Source of the DNA: Martelella mediterranea
GTDB lineage: Bacteria > Pseudomonadota > Alphaproteobacteria > Rhizobiales > Rhizobiaceae
Assembly: GCF_004342225.1 (NCBI RefSeq)
Contig: NZ_SMAR01000027.1
Location: 1-51,115, forward strand
DNA length: 51,115 nt
Direction of reading: 5' to 3'
In this document: positions 34,612 through 42,910 of the stretch, in pieces
Layout: the number at the start of each line of letters is the position of its first letter
Numbering within the stretch: the stretch's first letter is position 1
The notes under the pieces: model-generated
Told to the model about the DNA's origin: nothing
Databases searched by the model: none
Seen by the model: the letters and a program-made list of their open reading frames with translations, nothing else
Program-made: the position numbers and the translations under genes

Positions 34612-35579
34612 TTTGCCCGGCGGGAACGCCGTCTGCCTTTCGCGCGGCGGTCGAGGCGGGCGCCGATGCGGTTTACTGCGGATTTCGTGATGAAACCAAT
34701 GCCCGCAACTTTCCGGGGCTGAACTTTTCCCGCGATGAACTGCGAGACGCCATTGTCTATGCCCATCAGCACGGGACGAAAGTGTTGGTGGCGCTGAATA
34801 CCTTCATGCGCGCGGGTGCGGAGGACATCTGGTATCAGGGGGCTGCCGATGCTTCCAGGCTGGGCGCCGATGCGCTGATCCTCGCCGATTTCGGCCTGAT
34901 GGCGCATGTTGCAGAGCATTACCCGGAGCAGCGTCTTCATGTTTCGGTTCAGGCTTCTGCCTCCAATCCGGAAGCGATCAGCTTTCTTGTGGACGCTTTC
35001 AACGCAAAAAGGGTCGTATTGCCGCGTACGTTGACGATTGCCGACATTGCGCGGATCGGCAAGTCCGTGAAATGCGAAATCGAAGTCTTCGTGTTCGGTG
35101 GCCTTTGCGTGATGGCGGAAGGCCGCTGTTCACTCTCCTCCTATGCAACGGGAAAGTCTCCGAACATGAATGGCGTATGCTCACCGGCCAGCCATGTGCG
35201 CTATCGCCGCGAGGGCACTGACATGGTTTCCGAGCTTGGTGGCTACACCATCAATCGCTTTGGTGATGGTGAGGCGGCGGGATATCCGACGCTTTGCAAG
35301 GGGCGGTTCGATGTGGGGGAAGCCTGTGGCTATGCCTTTGAAGACCCGGTTTCTCTGGATGTGATGAGCGAGATTGATGCGCTGCGTGCAGCTGGCGTTT
35401 CTGCTCTGAAGATTGAGGGGCGCCAGCGCGGTAAAGCCTATGTGGCTGAAGTCGTCTCGACACTGAAGAAGGCGCTGGATGCCGCACCGGAAGACCGCGC
35501 AGCATTGCTGGCGCGTCTTAAGGGCCTGTCGGAAGGCGGAAAGACAACATCCGGCGCTTATGAAAAGAAATGGCGGTAA
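34602..35579 (+). CDS. ubiU: UbiU, U32-family 4Fe-4S hydroxylation protein
   Basis: The 325-residue protein is a U32 peptidase-family member without protease role. It has Cys169, Cys176, Cys193 and Cys232, the same positions as the four iron-sulphur ligands described for E. coli UbiU (YhbU). With UbiV it forms a complex that hydroxylates the ubiquinone ring without oxygen, using prephenate as oxygen donor. It overlaps both ubiT and ubiV, so the three genes are one tightly coupled operon. The ATG at 34602 is inside ubiT. Confidence 0.93.
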   Translation: MELICPAGTPSAFRAAVEAGADAVYCGFRDETNARNFPGLNFSRDELRDAIVYAHQHGTKVLVALNTFMRAGAEDIWYQGAADASRLGADALILADFGLMAHVAEHYPEQRLHVSVQASASNPEAISFLVDAFNAKRVVLPRTLTIADIARIGKSVKCEIEVFVFGGLCVMAEGRCSLSSYATGKSPNMNGVCSPASHVRYRREGTDMVSELGGYTINRFGDGEAAGYPTLCKGRFDVGEACGYAFEDPVSLDVMSEIDALRAAGVSALKIEGRQRGKAYVAEVVSTLKKALDAAPEDRAALLARLKGLSEGGKTTSGAYEKKWR

Positions 35580-36493
35580 AAATGGAAGACGCAAAGCTCA
35601 CGCTCGGCCCGGTCTATTATCTTTGGGAAGGTGAGAAATGGCGGGATTTTTATTTCCGCATCGCCGATGAAGCGCCGGTCTCGCGTGTCGTCGTCGGGGA
35701 GACCGTCTGCTCAAAGCGCCAGCATTTCATCGAACCCTACATGGCTGATGTCATCGAGCGGCTTGAGGCCGCGGGCAAAGAGGTCGTGCTGTCCACCTAT
35801 GCACTTGTGACGCTGAATCGCGAAGTGCGACAGATCCGGGATATGGCTGAGGACCTGACATACATGGTTGAGGCCAATGACCTTTCGGCGCTGAGTTTTC
35901 TGAAAGATCGTGCATATACGGTTGGCCCGCTGGTGAATGTTTATAATGCGCCCACGGCGCGGCTTCTTTGCCAGCGCGGAGCGACCGCGATTTGCTTGCC
36001 GCCGGAGTTGCCGCTGTCGTCGATTGAGGCTATCGCTGCCGAGAAGCCCGGGCTCGACCTTGAAGTTTTCGCCTTCGGCCGAACGCCTCTTGCGATTTCT
36101 GCCCGGTGCGCGCACGCCCGTTCGAAAGGCAAAATCAAAGATAATTGCCAGTTCGTCTGCAAAGACGATCCTGACGGGCTGACGGTACGAACACTCGACC
36201 GGCAGCCATTCCTCGCCCTCAATGGCGTGCAGACTGTGTCACACACCTGTCAGGCGCTTCTGGGCGAGATGGGGGGGCTGGCGGAGGCAGGCATTGCCCG
36301 CTTCCGCCTGTCGCCACAGGATTGCGATATGATTGCCGTCTCAAAAATCTACCGCGCTGTGCTGGATGGACGTACCGAAACCGGAGCAGCCCTGGAGCAG
36401 CTGAGGGCTGTGTATCCTGCCGCGCCGCTTTCCAATGGCTTTCTTTACGGCAAAGAAGGTGCAGCCTTCGTCGCGGCAGCACGTTCGGCCTGA
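35570..36493 (+). CDS. ubiV: UbiV, U32-family 4Fe-4S hydroxylation protein
   Basis: The 307-residue protein (from ATG 35570) is the second U32 partner of the oxygen-independent ubiquinone hydroxylase. The cluster Cys residues are Cys47, then Cys180, Cys193 and Cys197 in ARCAHARSKGKIKDNCQFVC, the same spacing as in E. coli UbiV (YhbV). ATG at 35582 is an alternative start that lies after the ubiU stop. The gene ends exactly one base before the convergent NicO gene's stop codon begins. Together with UbiD it suggests quinone production under low oxygen. Confidence 0.93.
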   Translation: MAVKMEDAKLTLGPVYYLWEGEKWRDFYFRIADEAPVSRVVVGETVCSKRQHFIEPYMADVIERLEAAGKEVVLSTYALVTLNREVRQIRDMAEDLTYMVEANDLSALSFLKDRAYTVGPLVNVYNAPTARLLCQRGATAICLPPELPLSSIEAIAAEKPGLDLEVFAFGRTPLAISARCAHARSKGKIKDNCQFVCKDDPDGLTVRTLDRQPFLALNGVQTVSHTCQALLGEMGGLAEAGIARFRLSPQDCDMIAVSKIYRAVLDGRTETGAALEQLRAVYPAAPLSNGFLYGKEGAAFVAAARSA

Positions 36494-37534
36494 TTATCCG
36501 GTCAGAGAGGCCGCAAAAAGTACCAGCCCCATGAGCATCACGGTCATCGCACCGGCGATTTCGATTGTATAGCCAATCACCTTGCCGCGTCTGCTCTCGC
36601 GCCCGGCAAGGCGCACCGCAACGCCCTTGGCCGAAACGGCTAGAATCGCAAGCACGGATACCGTGATGGCCGTGCCGATGGACATGGCGAAGACCGAGGC
36701 AACACCGCCGACAACAAGGCCATTCAACAGTGCGAAAGTGAGGACGATGAGCGCACCTGAACAAGGCCGCATGCCGATCGCCAAAATAGCTGAGCCAGCG
36801 CCCTTCCAGTCGAAACTCCTGCCGCCAAGGGCAGAGGGGTCCGGCATATGCTGGTGGCCACAGCCGCAATTCGGGCCATGAACGTGGTTGTCGGAAACTT
36901 CCAGCGCCTGAAACCGGCTCTGGCCATTCTGGTTTCCAACCATATCGATGCCGCTGGCAAATTGCATTTTTCCAACGGAAGATTTGCCGAAAAAGATCGA
37001 GCGGGTTTTGGAAAACAAAAGCCATGCGCCGAAAACGGCGACGAGCAGAAAACTCGCTCTTTCCATGAACATCGTCGCATCGCGCATGGAGACAGAGGAG
37101 CCACGTAGCACCAGATAGGCGGTTCCGACCAGCAGAACGGCTGTGACACCCTGGGCAAGTGAGGACAGAAACGAGATTAGAATTCCACGCTTCAGTTCTG
37201 TTTCATTGGCGATAAGATATGAGGAGATGACGGCCTTGCCGTGGCCGGGACCTGCTGCGTGAAACACACCATAGGCGAAAGAAAGCCCGACCAGACCAAG
37301 CACCTTCATCGGGTCATCGCGCATGGCCTTAAGGGCTGCCGTCAGGGCATGGTAAAACTGTTGCTGGTACTTGTTGATTGTGATCAGCACATGCTGCAGC
37401 GGCCCGAAAGACGAGGAAAATGACGGTTCTGCACTGCCGATGCCAAGGGGCGTTTGCGCCTGTGACACAGCGGCACCTGCAAGAAAGGCAATCAGCAGGA
37501 GAAAAAGTGGAAACAGCAGCTTGATCAGTCGCAT
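36494..37534 (-). CDS. Nickel/cobalt transporter of the NicO/RcnA family
   Basis: The 346-residue membrane protein has about seven transmembrane helices, with the HAAGPGHGKAVISSYL motif typical of the NicO/HisT group. A His/Cys-rich loop (DNHVHGPNCGCGHQHMPDPS) should bind metal, and RPCSGALIVLTFALL is the second signature. It probably exports nickel or cobalt, though uptake is known for some relatives. It follows the DUF1007 gene with a 10-bp overlap, a pairing seen widely in proteobacteria. No riboswitch or metal-sensor gene is seen next to it. Confidence 0.88.
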   Translation of the reverse strand: MRLIKLLFPLFLLLIAFLAGAAVSQAQTPLGIGSAEPSFSSSFGPLQHVLITINKYQQQFYHALTAALKAMRDDPMKVLGLVGLSFAYGVFHAAGPGHGKAVISSYLIANETELKRGILISFLSSLAQGVTAVLLVGTAYLVLRGSSVSMRDATMFMERASFLLVAVFGAWLLFSKTRSIFFGKSSVGKMQFASGIDMVGNQNGQSRFQALEVSDNHVHGPNCGCGHQHMPDPSALGGRSFDWKGAGSAILAIGMRPCSGALIVLTFALLNGLVVGGVASVFAMSIGTAITVSVLAILAVSAKGVAVRLAGRESRRGKVIGYTIEIAGAMTVMLMGLVLFAASLTG

Positions 37535-38181
37535 CTTATGTCCAGCTTGGTCGCAAACAGCTTGCTCATATCGGTCGGATCACTGAAAAAGGCAGCGGTC
37601 AGTGCATCCTGGTTCTCGTTGATCACTTCGTCCGGGTCGGGCCGCAGGATCGCTTTCTTGCACTGATTGAAGGCATCGCCCATGGTGACGATGTCATCGT
37701 CGCTTTGAAAATCGATCGCTGTATAAAGTGTCGGATCATAAACGCCGAAGGTTAAGTGTCCGCTCAACTTCAGCGGTTTTGCCGGCTCTGCAGCGAAAAA
37801 AAGCAGAAGTTGTCCGTCCTTCATATCGGCATGGATGACATCCGGCTTCTTCAGTTTGACGTCTTCTCCATTGTCAGTGATCTGGGTGTAATAGTCATAG
37901 TCGCCAAGAGAATCGCGCACGGTATCGCCGATGTCGGTTAATTCATCCCCGGTCAGTTTATTGTCCATATTCGTATCGTAGTCGAGGATGACGGATGATG
38001 AAAAGAACTCGTCAAAGCGCCAGACATTCTGCAGTTGTTTAACGTAACCGTTATCATCAGCAACAACTTCAAGCCGTGCATCGACAAAGACATGCGGATG
38101 GGCGGAAGCGCTGCCGGATGAAAGCAGACCGACCGTGAAGGCTGCTGCAATGGCAGCCAGAGATCTTGTTGAACCGTCCAT
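37525..38181 (-). CDS. DUF1007-family periplasmic protein
   Basis: The 218-residue protein starts with a Sec signal (MDGSTRSLAAIAAAFTVGLL, cut near ASA) followed by HPHVFVDARLEVV, the HPHV motif that opens DUF1007 proteins and could bind metal. The EF-hand-like DYDTNMDNKLTGDEL segment is also typical. It precedes the NicO gene with an overlap, so the two act together, probably in divalent metal handling. The ATG at 38181 is chosen because the signal starts there; the frame extends to 38241. Confidence 0.88.
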   Translation of the reverse strand: MDGSTRSLAAIAAAFTVGLLSSGSASAHPHVFVDARLEVVADDNGYVKQLQNVWRFDEFFSSSVILDYDTNMDNKLTGDELTDIGDTVRDSLGDYDYYTQITDNGEDVKLKKPDVIHADMKDGQLLLFFAAEPAKPLKLSGHLTFGVYDPTLYTAIDFQSDDDIVTMGDAFNQCKKAILRPDPDEVINENQDALTAAFFSDPTDMSKLFATKLDIRCD

Positions 38182-38264
38182 GATGATTCCGTGACGTGGG
38201 TCAGATGTTTTTTTCTTACGGCGAAATTGAGTCAGAAACATGCTCCCGCATCTTACCTTGCGCT

Positions 38265-39164
38265 TTACGCGCTGGTTTCACGAAACCATTTCGACAGGTA
38301 GTCCACGAAAGAGCGCACTTTGGCCGGAAGGTAGCGGCGCTCCGGATAAACAGCATAAATTCCGGCCCGGCGCGGAATTTGATCATCGAAAAGCGTCACA
38401 AGTTCACCGGCCGATACAGCATGGCGCGCAATGAAGTCGGGGATCAGTGCAACGCCAAGTCCCGAGCGTGCTGCGCGCATGGTTGCCATCGGCGAATTGA
38501 CCTCAATCGGTCCTTTGATCGGGACGGAATAGCCACTGCCGTCGCTGCTTTCAAAGCGAAGCGTGTTATATGAGCGCGAATTGGTATCGATGATGAAGGG
38601 TATGTTCGAGAGATCTGCAGGTTTTTCGAGCGGTATTTCCAGATTGTTCAGCCAGTCCGGTGATGCACAGATCCAGTTGCCGAAATCGGCCAGCTTGCGG
38701 GCAATCATAGCGGAGTCATCGAGCGTGGTAATGCGGATGGCGACGTCATATCCTTCCTCAACAAGGTCAACGAACCGGTCTTCCGCAACAATCTCCAGCG
38801 TCAGGTCTTTGTGATCGCGGGCAAAGTCGACCATCGACTGGCCGATATGGGAATCGACGAATGATCGCGGCACTGAAATGCGCAAGCGGCCACGCAGGTC
38901 GGTGTTGTTGGCACGAACTGCGTCAGAGAGATTGTCGATCTCCTGCACAATTTCTTCTGCGCGGCGATAGTAGAGAAGCCCGGCCTCGGTCAGCGAAAAT
39001 TGTCGGGTTGTCCGGTTCAGCAGAAGAACACCGAGATCGTCTTCCAGCTCGCGCACATATTTCGAAAGCAGGGCTTTGGATCTCCCGGTTTTGCGGGCGG
39101 CGGCAGAGAAGCCTTCTGCTTCCACCACTTCCAGATATGCCCGCATGCGTGTCAAAGTATCCAT
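38265..39164 (-). CDS. LysR-family transcription regulator
   Basis: The 299-residue protein has a LysR helix-turn-helix at residues 5-60 (LEVVEAEGFSAAARKTGRSKALLSKYVRELEDDLGVLLLNRTTRQFSLTEAG) and a periplasmic-binding-like effector domain. The recognition helix SKALLSKYV is of the CrgA/Dsd-like group. It diverges from the decarboxylase gene with a 539-bp gap that holds a structured leader. It may or may not control the decarboxylase. The effector is unknown. Confidence 0.9.
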   Translation of the reverse strand: MDTLTRMRAYLEVVEAEGFSAAARKTGRSKALLSKYVRELEDDLGVLLLNRTTRQFSLTEAGLLYYRRAEEIVQEIDNLSDAVRANNTDLRGRLRISVPRSFVDSHIGQSMVDFARDHKDLTLEIVAEDRFVDLVEEGYDVAIRITTLDDSAMIARKLADFGNWICASPDWLNNLEIPLEKPADLSNIPFIIDTNSRSYNTLRFESSDGSGYSVPIKGPIEVNSPMATMRAARSGLGVALIPDFIARHAVSAGELVTLFDDQIPRRAGIYAVYPERRYLPAKVRSFVDYLSKWFRETSA

Positions 39165-39703
39165 AACCGCTCCTGATCAGCTGCCGCGAAAATTTTGTTT
39201 GAATTTTGTCAAACAGATAGCATGTTCGCGGTCGAAACTGACACGAATTTTGCGAACACGCACTTGATTTTCCAGAGCAATAAGCATATTTCTCCGCTTG
39301 CCCAAAGTCGCGCGTGCCTGTGGGTGTCCGCCGACCCTCGAATATTGGTGAGGATATCGGTATGGTACCTGGAATTAACCCCTCCAGTCGCTTCCCCGGC
39401 CAACCGGACAAGCGAGGACATCTTGAAGCAACGACGGTGCGGGCCTTTCTGGTGTCGTTCAGCTTTCCAACAGCTGAATACTCATAGAGGCACATACCAT
39501 CATTGCCGGAAGTGCGGTTGGGATATCCCTCCAATCCAAGGCAGACAAAGCCGAACCTGAAACCTTTACGGGTGGGTTCTATCTTGAGCGGTCGCCGCTG
39601 CAACAATCACCGGGGTCTCCACCGGCCGGTTTTGCTGCACGGAACGATGCGCCCTTTGTCGACCCTTTTTCAAGGGTCAATGCTTCGAAAGAAGGGGGTT
39701 ACC
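39165..39703. other. Long leader region upstream of the decarboxylase
   Basis: No gene is seen in these 539 bp. The part nearest LysR (39165-39340) is AT-rich and suits promoters. From about 39359 on the sequence has many paired arms and is treated below as a leader RNA. Confidence 0.5.
39359..39703 (+). ncRNA. Candidate speF-type structured leader of the decarboxylase
   Basis: The strand shows many possible stems: GGTATG (39359-39364) with CATACC (39493-39498) closing a domain; AACGAC/GTCGTT (39430-39435, 39454-39459); TTCAGCT/AGCTGAA (39458-39464, 39472-39478); AGCGGTCGCCGCT; and GACCCTT-TTTC-AAGGGTC (39661-39678) just before the ribosome site GAAGGGGG (39691-39698). The CCCTT arm could instead pair with the ribosome site. 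A conserved RNA called speF lies upstream of ornithine decarboxylases in alphaproteobacteria. Placement here matches; identity to that motif I cannot confirm. Confidence 0.5.
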
Positions 39704-40837
39704 ATGACCACCGAACGTATCGCGGAATTCTTCAAAACGCGCCGCCCTGAAGGGCCTTGCCTGGTTGTCGATCGCGACGTCGTGCGCGAAAACTATCAGG
39801 CGTTCCGCCATGCGCTGCCTGACAGTGCAATCTATTACGCGGTCAAGGCCAACCCTGCACCGCAAATTCTTGAGCTTCTCGCCGGTCTCGGATCAAACTT
39901 CGATTGCGCCTCTGTGGCTGAAATCGAGATGGTTCTTGAGGCTGGTGCTGGCGCCGAGCGTATTTCCTTCGGTAACACGATCAAAAAGGAGCGCGATATT
40001 GCCCGCGCTCATGCGCTCGGCGTCAACCTTTTTGCTGTCGACTGCCATGAGGAAGTTGAAAAGATTGCGCGTGCAGCACCCGGCGCAAAGGTTTTCTGCC
40101 GGGTTCTGACCGATGGAGAAGGCGCTGAATGGCCGCTTTCGCGCAAGTTTGGCTGCGTTCCGCCAATGGCTGTTGACGTTCTTGTCTATGCACACCAGCT
40201 GGGCCTGACGAGCTATGGCGTGTCGTTCCACGTTGGTTCGCAGATGACTCAGCTTGACGCATGGGATGCAGCACTTGCCGATGCCAAGCGGGTTTTTGCC
40301 CAGCTGGCCAAGCAGGGTATCGTTCTTGAGATGGTCAATATGGGCGGCGGTTTCCCGACCAAGTACCTGCGCGACGTGCCATCCGCAGAAGCTTATGGTC
40401 AGGCGATCTTTGCAGCGCTTTCACGCCATTTCGGCAACCAGTTGCCGAAGACCATCATCGAGCCGGGCCGTGGTATGGTCGGCAATGCCGGTGTCATCAA
40501 GGCTGAAGTCGTTCTGGTTTCGAAGAAGTCGGACGAAGATGCGCATCGCTGGGTTTTCCTCGATATCGGCAAATTCGGTGGTCTTGCGGAAACGATGGAT
40601 GAAGCTATCCGTTATCCGATCCGCACCGAGCGCGATGAAGACGAAATGGCGCCCTGCGTGCTGGCAGGTCCGACCTGTGACAGTGCAGACGTGATGTATG
40701 AAAAGAACATGTATCCGCTGCCTCTGTCTTTGACGATCGGTGATGAAGTGCTGATTGAAGGCACCGGTGCCTATACCACGACCTATGCCTCAGTGGCTTT
40801 CAACGGGTTTGAACCGCTCAGATCCTACGTGATCTGA
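39704..40837 (+). CDS. odc: Ornithine/lysine decarboxylase (PLP group IV)
   Basis: The 377-residue enzyme has the alanine-racemase-like barrel. Lys48 in YYAVKAN binds pyridoxal phosphate, SFHVGSQ and EPGRGMVGNAG are phosphate-binding loops, and AGPTCDSAD carries the active-site Cys/Asp of eukaryote-like ornithine decarboxylases. It makes putrescine (or cadaverine) for polyamine synthesis in the cytoplasm. Rhizobial members of this size often act on both lysine and ornithine, so the substrate is open. The ATG at 39704 has GAAGGGGG upstream; the frame is open to 39503 but that part is leader. A GNAT gene follows after 127 bp. Confidence 0.92.
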   Translation: MTTERIAEFFKTRRPEGPCLVVDRDVVRENYQAFRHALPDSAIYYAVKANPAPQILELLAGLGSNFDCASVAEIEMVLEAGAGAERISFGNTIKKERDIARAHALGVNLFAVDCHEEVEKIARAAPGAKVFCRVLTDGEGAEWPLSRKFGCVPPMAVDVLVYAHQLGLTSYGVSFHVGSQMTQLDAWDAALADAKRVFAQLAKQGIVLEMVNMGGGFPTKYLRDVPSAEAYGQAIFAALSRHFGNQLPKTIIEPGRGMVGNAGVIKAEVVLVSKKSDEDAHRWVFLDIGKFGGLAETMDEAIRYPIRTERDEDEMAPCVLAGPTCDSADVMYEKNMYPLPLSLTIGDEVLIEGTGAYTTTYASVAFNGFEPLRSYVI

Positions 40838-40964
40838 TACCATCCCGTCATTTTCTGCACACTTGAACCCGGCGCGGTGAGAAACTGCGCCGGTTTGAGC
40901 CAGCCGGAGTGTTCATCCGCCCGGCTATCTGTTGCAATCCCGCGTTTTTTAGGGGATCAGAGTC

Positions 40965-41564
40965 ATGCCCCATGTCTTTGAAGAAATCGTCAGCCTGTTC
41001 CAGGCACCTGCATTTGTGATCGAGCACGAAGCCGCTGTGGACGTTGTCGCGCGCGAAACCCTGCTCGACCGCGCCATGGGGCCGAAGCGAAAGAAAAAGT
41101 CATCGGAGAAACTGCGCCGCAACCGCCTTCCCGCAGAAGGGCTGGCGCTCGTTGCACGCGATGAAGACGGTCACGTTGTCGGCACAGTGCGCCTCTGGCA
41201 TGTCGATGCCGGTGTTAATGCTTTTGGAAACCCTGTTCCGGCACTTCTGCTGGGTCCCCTGGCTGTCGATCCGTCAATGGCAGGTAAAGGTGCAGGTTCT
41301 GCGCTGATGCGGGCCGCCATCGACGCTGCACGCAAACGCGGCCATGGTGCGATTTTGCTGGTTGGCGATCCTGAATACTACGCGCGTTTCGGCTTTTCTG
41401 CCGGTAAAGCGCAGCATCTGGTTATGCCCGGCCCGTTCGAGCGGCATCGTTTTCTGGGCCTTGAGCTGAAGAAGGACTGGCTTGCCGGTGCCTGCGGGGT
41501 TCTCGTGGCAACCGGAACCCGGCTGTCGGTCCGTCGCGGGAAGAGCGAGCGCCGCGCCGCCTGA
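40965..41564 (+). CDS. GNAT acetyltransferase (YhbS-like)
   Basis: The 199-residue protein has a GNAT fold with the acetyl-CoA loop GPLAVDPSMAGKGAGSALM and LLVGDPEYYARFGF, the YhbS-type signature. The N-terminal segment RAMGPKRKKKSSEKLRRNRLPAEGLALVA is basic. It lies downstream of the decarboxylase on the same strand, a neighbourhood I recall from other Rhizobiales, so it could acetylate a polyamine, but this is only suggested by position. Confidence 0.88.
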   Translation: MPHVFEEIVSLFQAPAFVIEHEAAVDVVARETLLDRAMGPKRKKKSSEKLRRNRLPAEGLALVARDEDGHVVGTVRLWHVDAGVNAFGNPVPALLLGPLAVDPSMAGKGAGSALMRAAIDAARKRGHGAILLVGDPEYYARFGFSAGKAQHLVMPGPFERHRFLGLELKKDWLAGACGVLVATGTRLSVRRGKSERRAA

Positions 41565-41727
41565 TATCTAAATAAAAAGTGGATGTGAGATTCACATTCG
41601 CAGCTTGCCGGAACGTGTCCGACGAACTTGTCCCCCGTGTCCCGAAGCATGTCAGCTTAGTCTGTTTTGGTTTGAGCGCGGGGTTTTCTTTTTAGCCATC
41701 ATGTTGGCTGGAGCGGTGTTATTGCTG

Positions 41728-42813
41728 TCAGTCTTGATCCGCTGCGATCTCTTCATAGTGGTGGGGTTGTCCGCAATAATCCGTCACTGTGAAACTACCG
41801 TCATCATTTTCCGAAAGGTAAGTCGGGCCGATGGGAACCTTTCCGTGCCCGCCGGGAATATCGAGCACATAAGCCGGCTGGCAGAGGCCTGAAACACGGC
41901 CACGCAAAGCCCGCATGATCTGCTGACCGCGCCGGATGCTGACGTGAAAATGGCCGACACCGCGGGCTTTGTCGAGCTGATGCAGATAATAGGGTTTGAC
42001 CCGGTTGGCGACCAGCTTGCGGAACAGGTCAGCCAGCGTATCCGCATCGTCATTGACGCCTTTCAGCAAAACGGTTTGAGAAAAGAGCGGAACGCCGTTG
42101 TTCACCAGTTTCGCAAGCCCTCCTAAAACATCGGGCGTCAGTTCGTTTGCATGGTTGACGTGAATGACAAAATGCACGGCCTTGCCGGATTTTCTCAAGG
42201 CTTCAACGAGGTCCGCTGTAATGCGTTTCGGATCGGCCAACGGGGCGCGGGTGTGCAAGCGGATCACGGCCACGTGGTCGATTGTGCCGAGAGCTTCCAT
42301 CAGCGCTTGAAGGCGGCGATCAGAGAGAACAAGCGGATCTCCGCCGGAAAGAATCACCTCCCAGATGCTTTCTGTCTTGCGGATATAGCTGAGCGCGTCA
42401 TCCATCGCTCCGCGGTTCAGCGCTTCTTCGGGGTGCCCGACTTTTTCGCGCCGGAAGCAGAAGCGGCAATAAACCATGCAGGTGTGTGTGGGTTTCAGCA
42501 AAACACGATCAGGATAGCGGTGGGTGACGCCTTTTGCCTTCTCATAAACAGCGTCGCCGATCGGGTCTTCCATATCGTCAGCTTTGAAGGAAAGCTCCCG
42601 ACCGTCAGGAATATACTGCACGAACACGGGATCATCGTTACGCGCGCCAGACAACTGATCGATGATGTGTGGCGTAAGTCGAACGGAGAAGCTGGCTTCT
42701 ACCACCTGAATTGTTTCGCTGTGTTCAGCAGGCACAAGACCTGTTTCGATAAGTCCTTTTGCGCCGGTGATCGCTTTGCTGCCCGATCCTCGTTTTCTGG
42801 CACGCTGTTCCAT
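41728..42813 (-). CDS. epmB: Lysine 2,3-aminomutase family radical SAM protein (EpmB-like)
   Basis: The 361-residue protein has the radical SAM motif CMVYCRFC (Cys112, Cys116, Cys119) and the KamA-family PLP-lysine region, with LSGGDPLVLSD (SAM-binding GGDP) and KPYYLHQLDKARGVGHF. Its short length and lack of the KamA C-terminal extension favour EpmB, which converts alpha- to beta-lysine for modifying elongation factor P with EpmA. Neither epmA nor efp is adjacent here, so a KamA-like role is possible. The ATG at 42813 is used. Confidence 0.85.
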   Translation of the reverse strand: MEQRARKRGSGSKAITGAKGLIETGLVPAEHSETIQVVEASFSVRLTPHIIDQLSGARNDDPVFVQYIPDGRELSFKADDMEDPIGDAVYEKAKGVTHRYPDRVLLKPTHTCMVYCRFCFRREKVGHPEEALNRGAMDDALSYIRKTESIWEVILSGGDPLVLSDRRLQALMEALGTIDHVAVIRLHTRAPLADPKRITADLVEALRKSGKAVHFVIHVNHANELTPDVLGGLAKLVNNGVPLFSQTVLLKGVNDDADTLADLFRKLVANRVKPYYLHQLDKARGVGHFHVSIRRGQQIMRALRGRVSGLCQPAYVLDIPGGHGKVPIGPTYLSENDDGSFTVTDYCGQPHHYEEIAADQD

Positions 42814-42910
42814 TGGCCCTTCCGCTGCTTTCTCTCAACGCGCAGAAGCAGTGCGGGATGGGTTTTGTCAACAGAAAGCGCGGCAGAAACAAAGCAGGCT
42901 GGCAATCCCT

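Noticed and set aside
39503-39703. Extended N-terminus of the decarboxylase
   Set aside because: The 67 added residues are basic and low-complexity, cover the structured leader, and the family starts at the ATG at 39704 with a good ribosome site.
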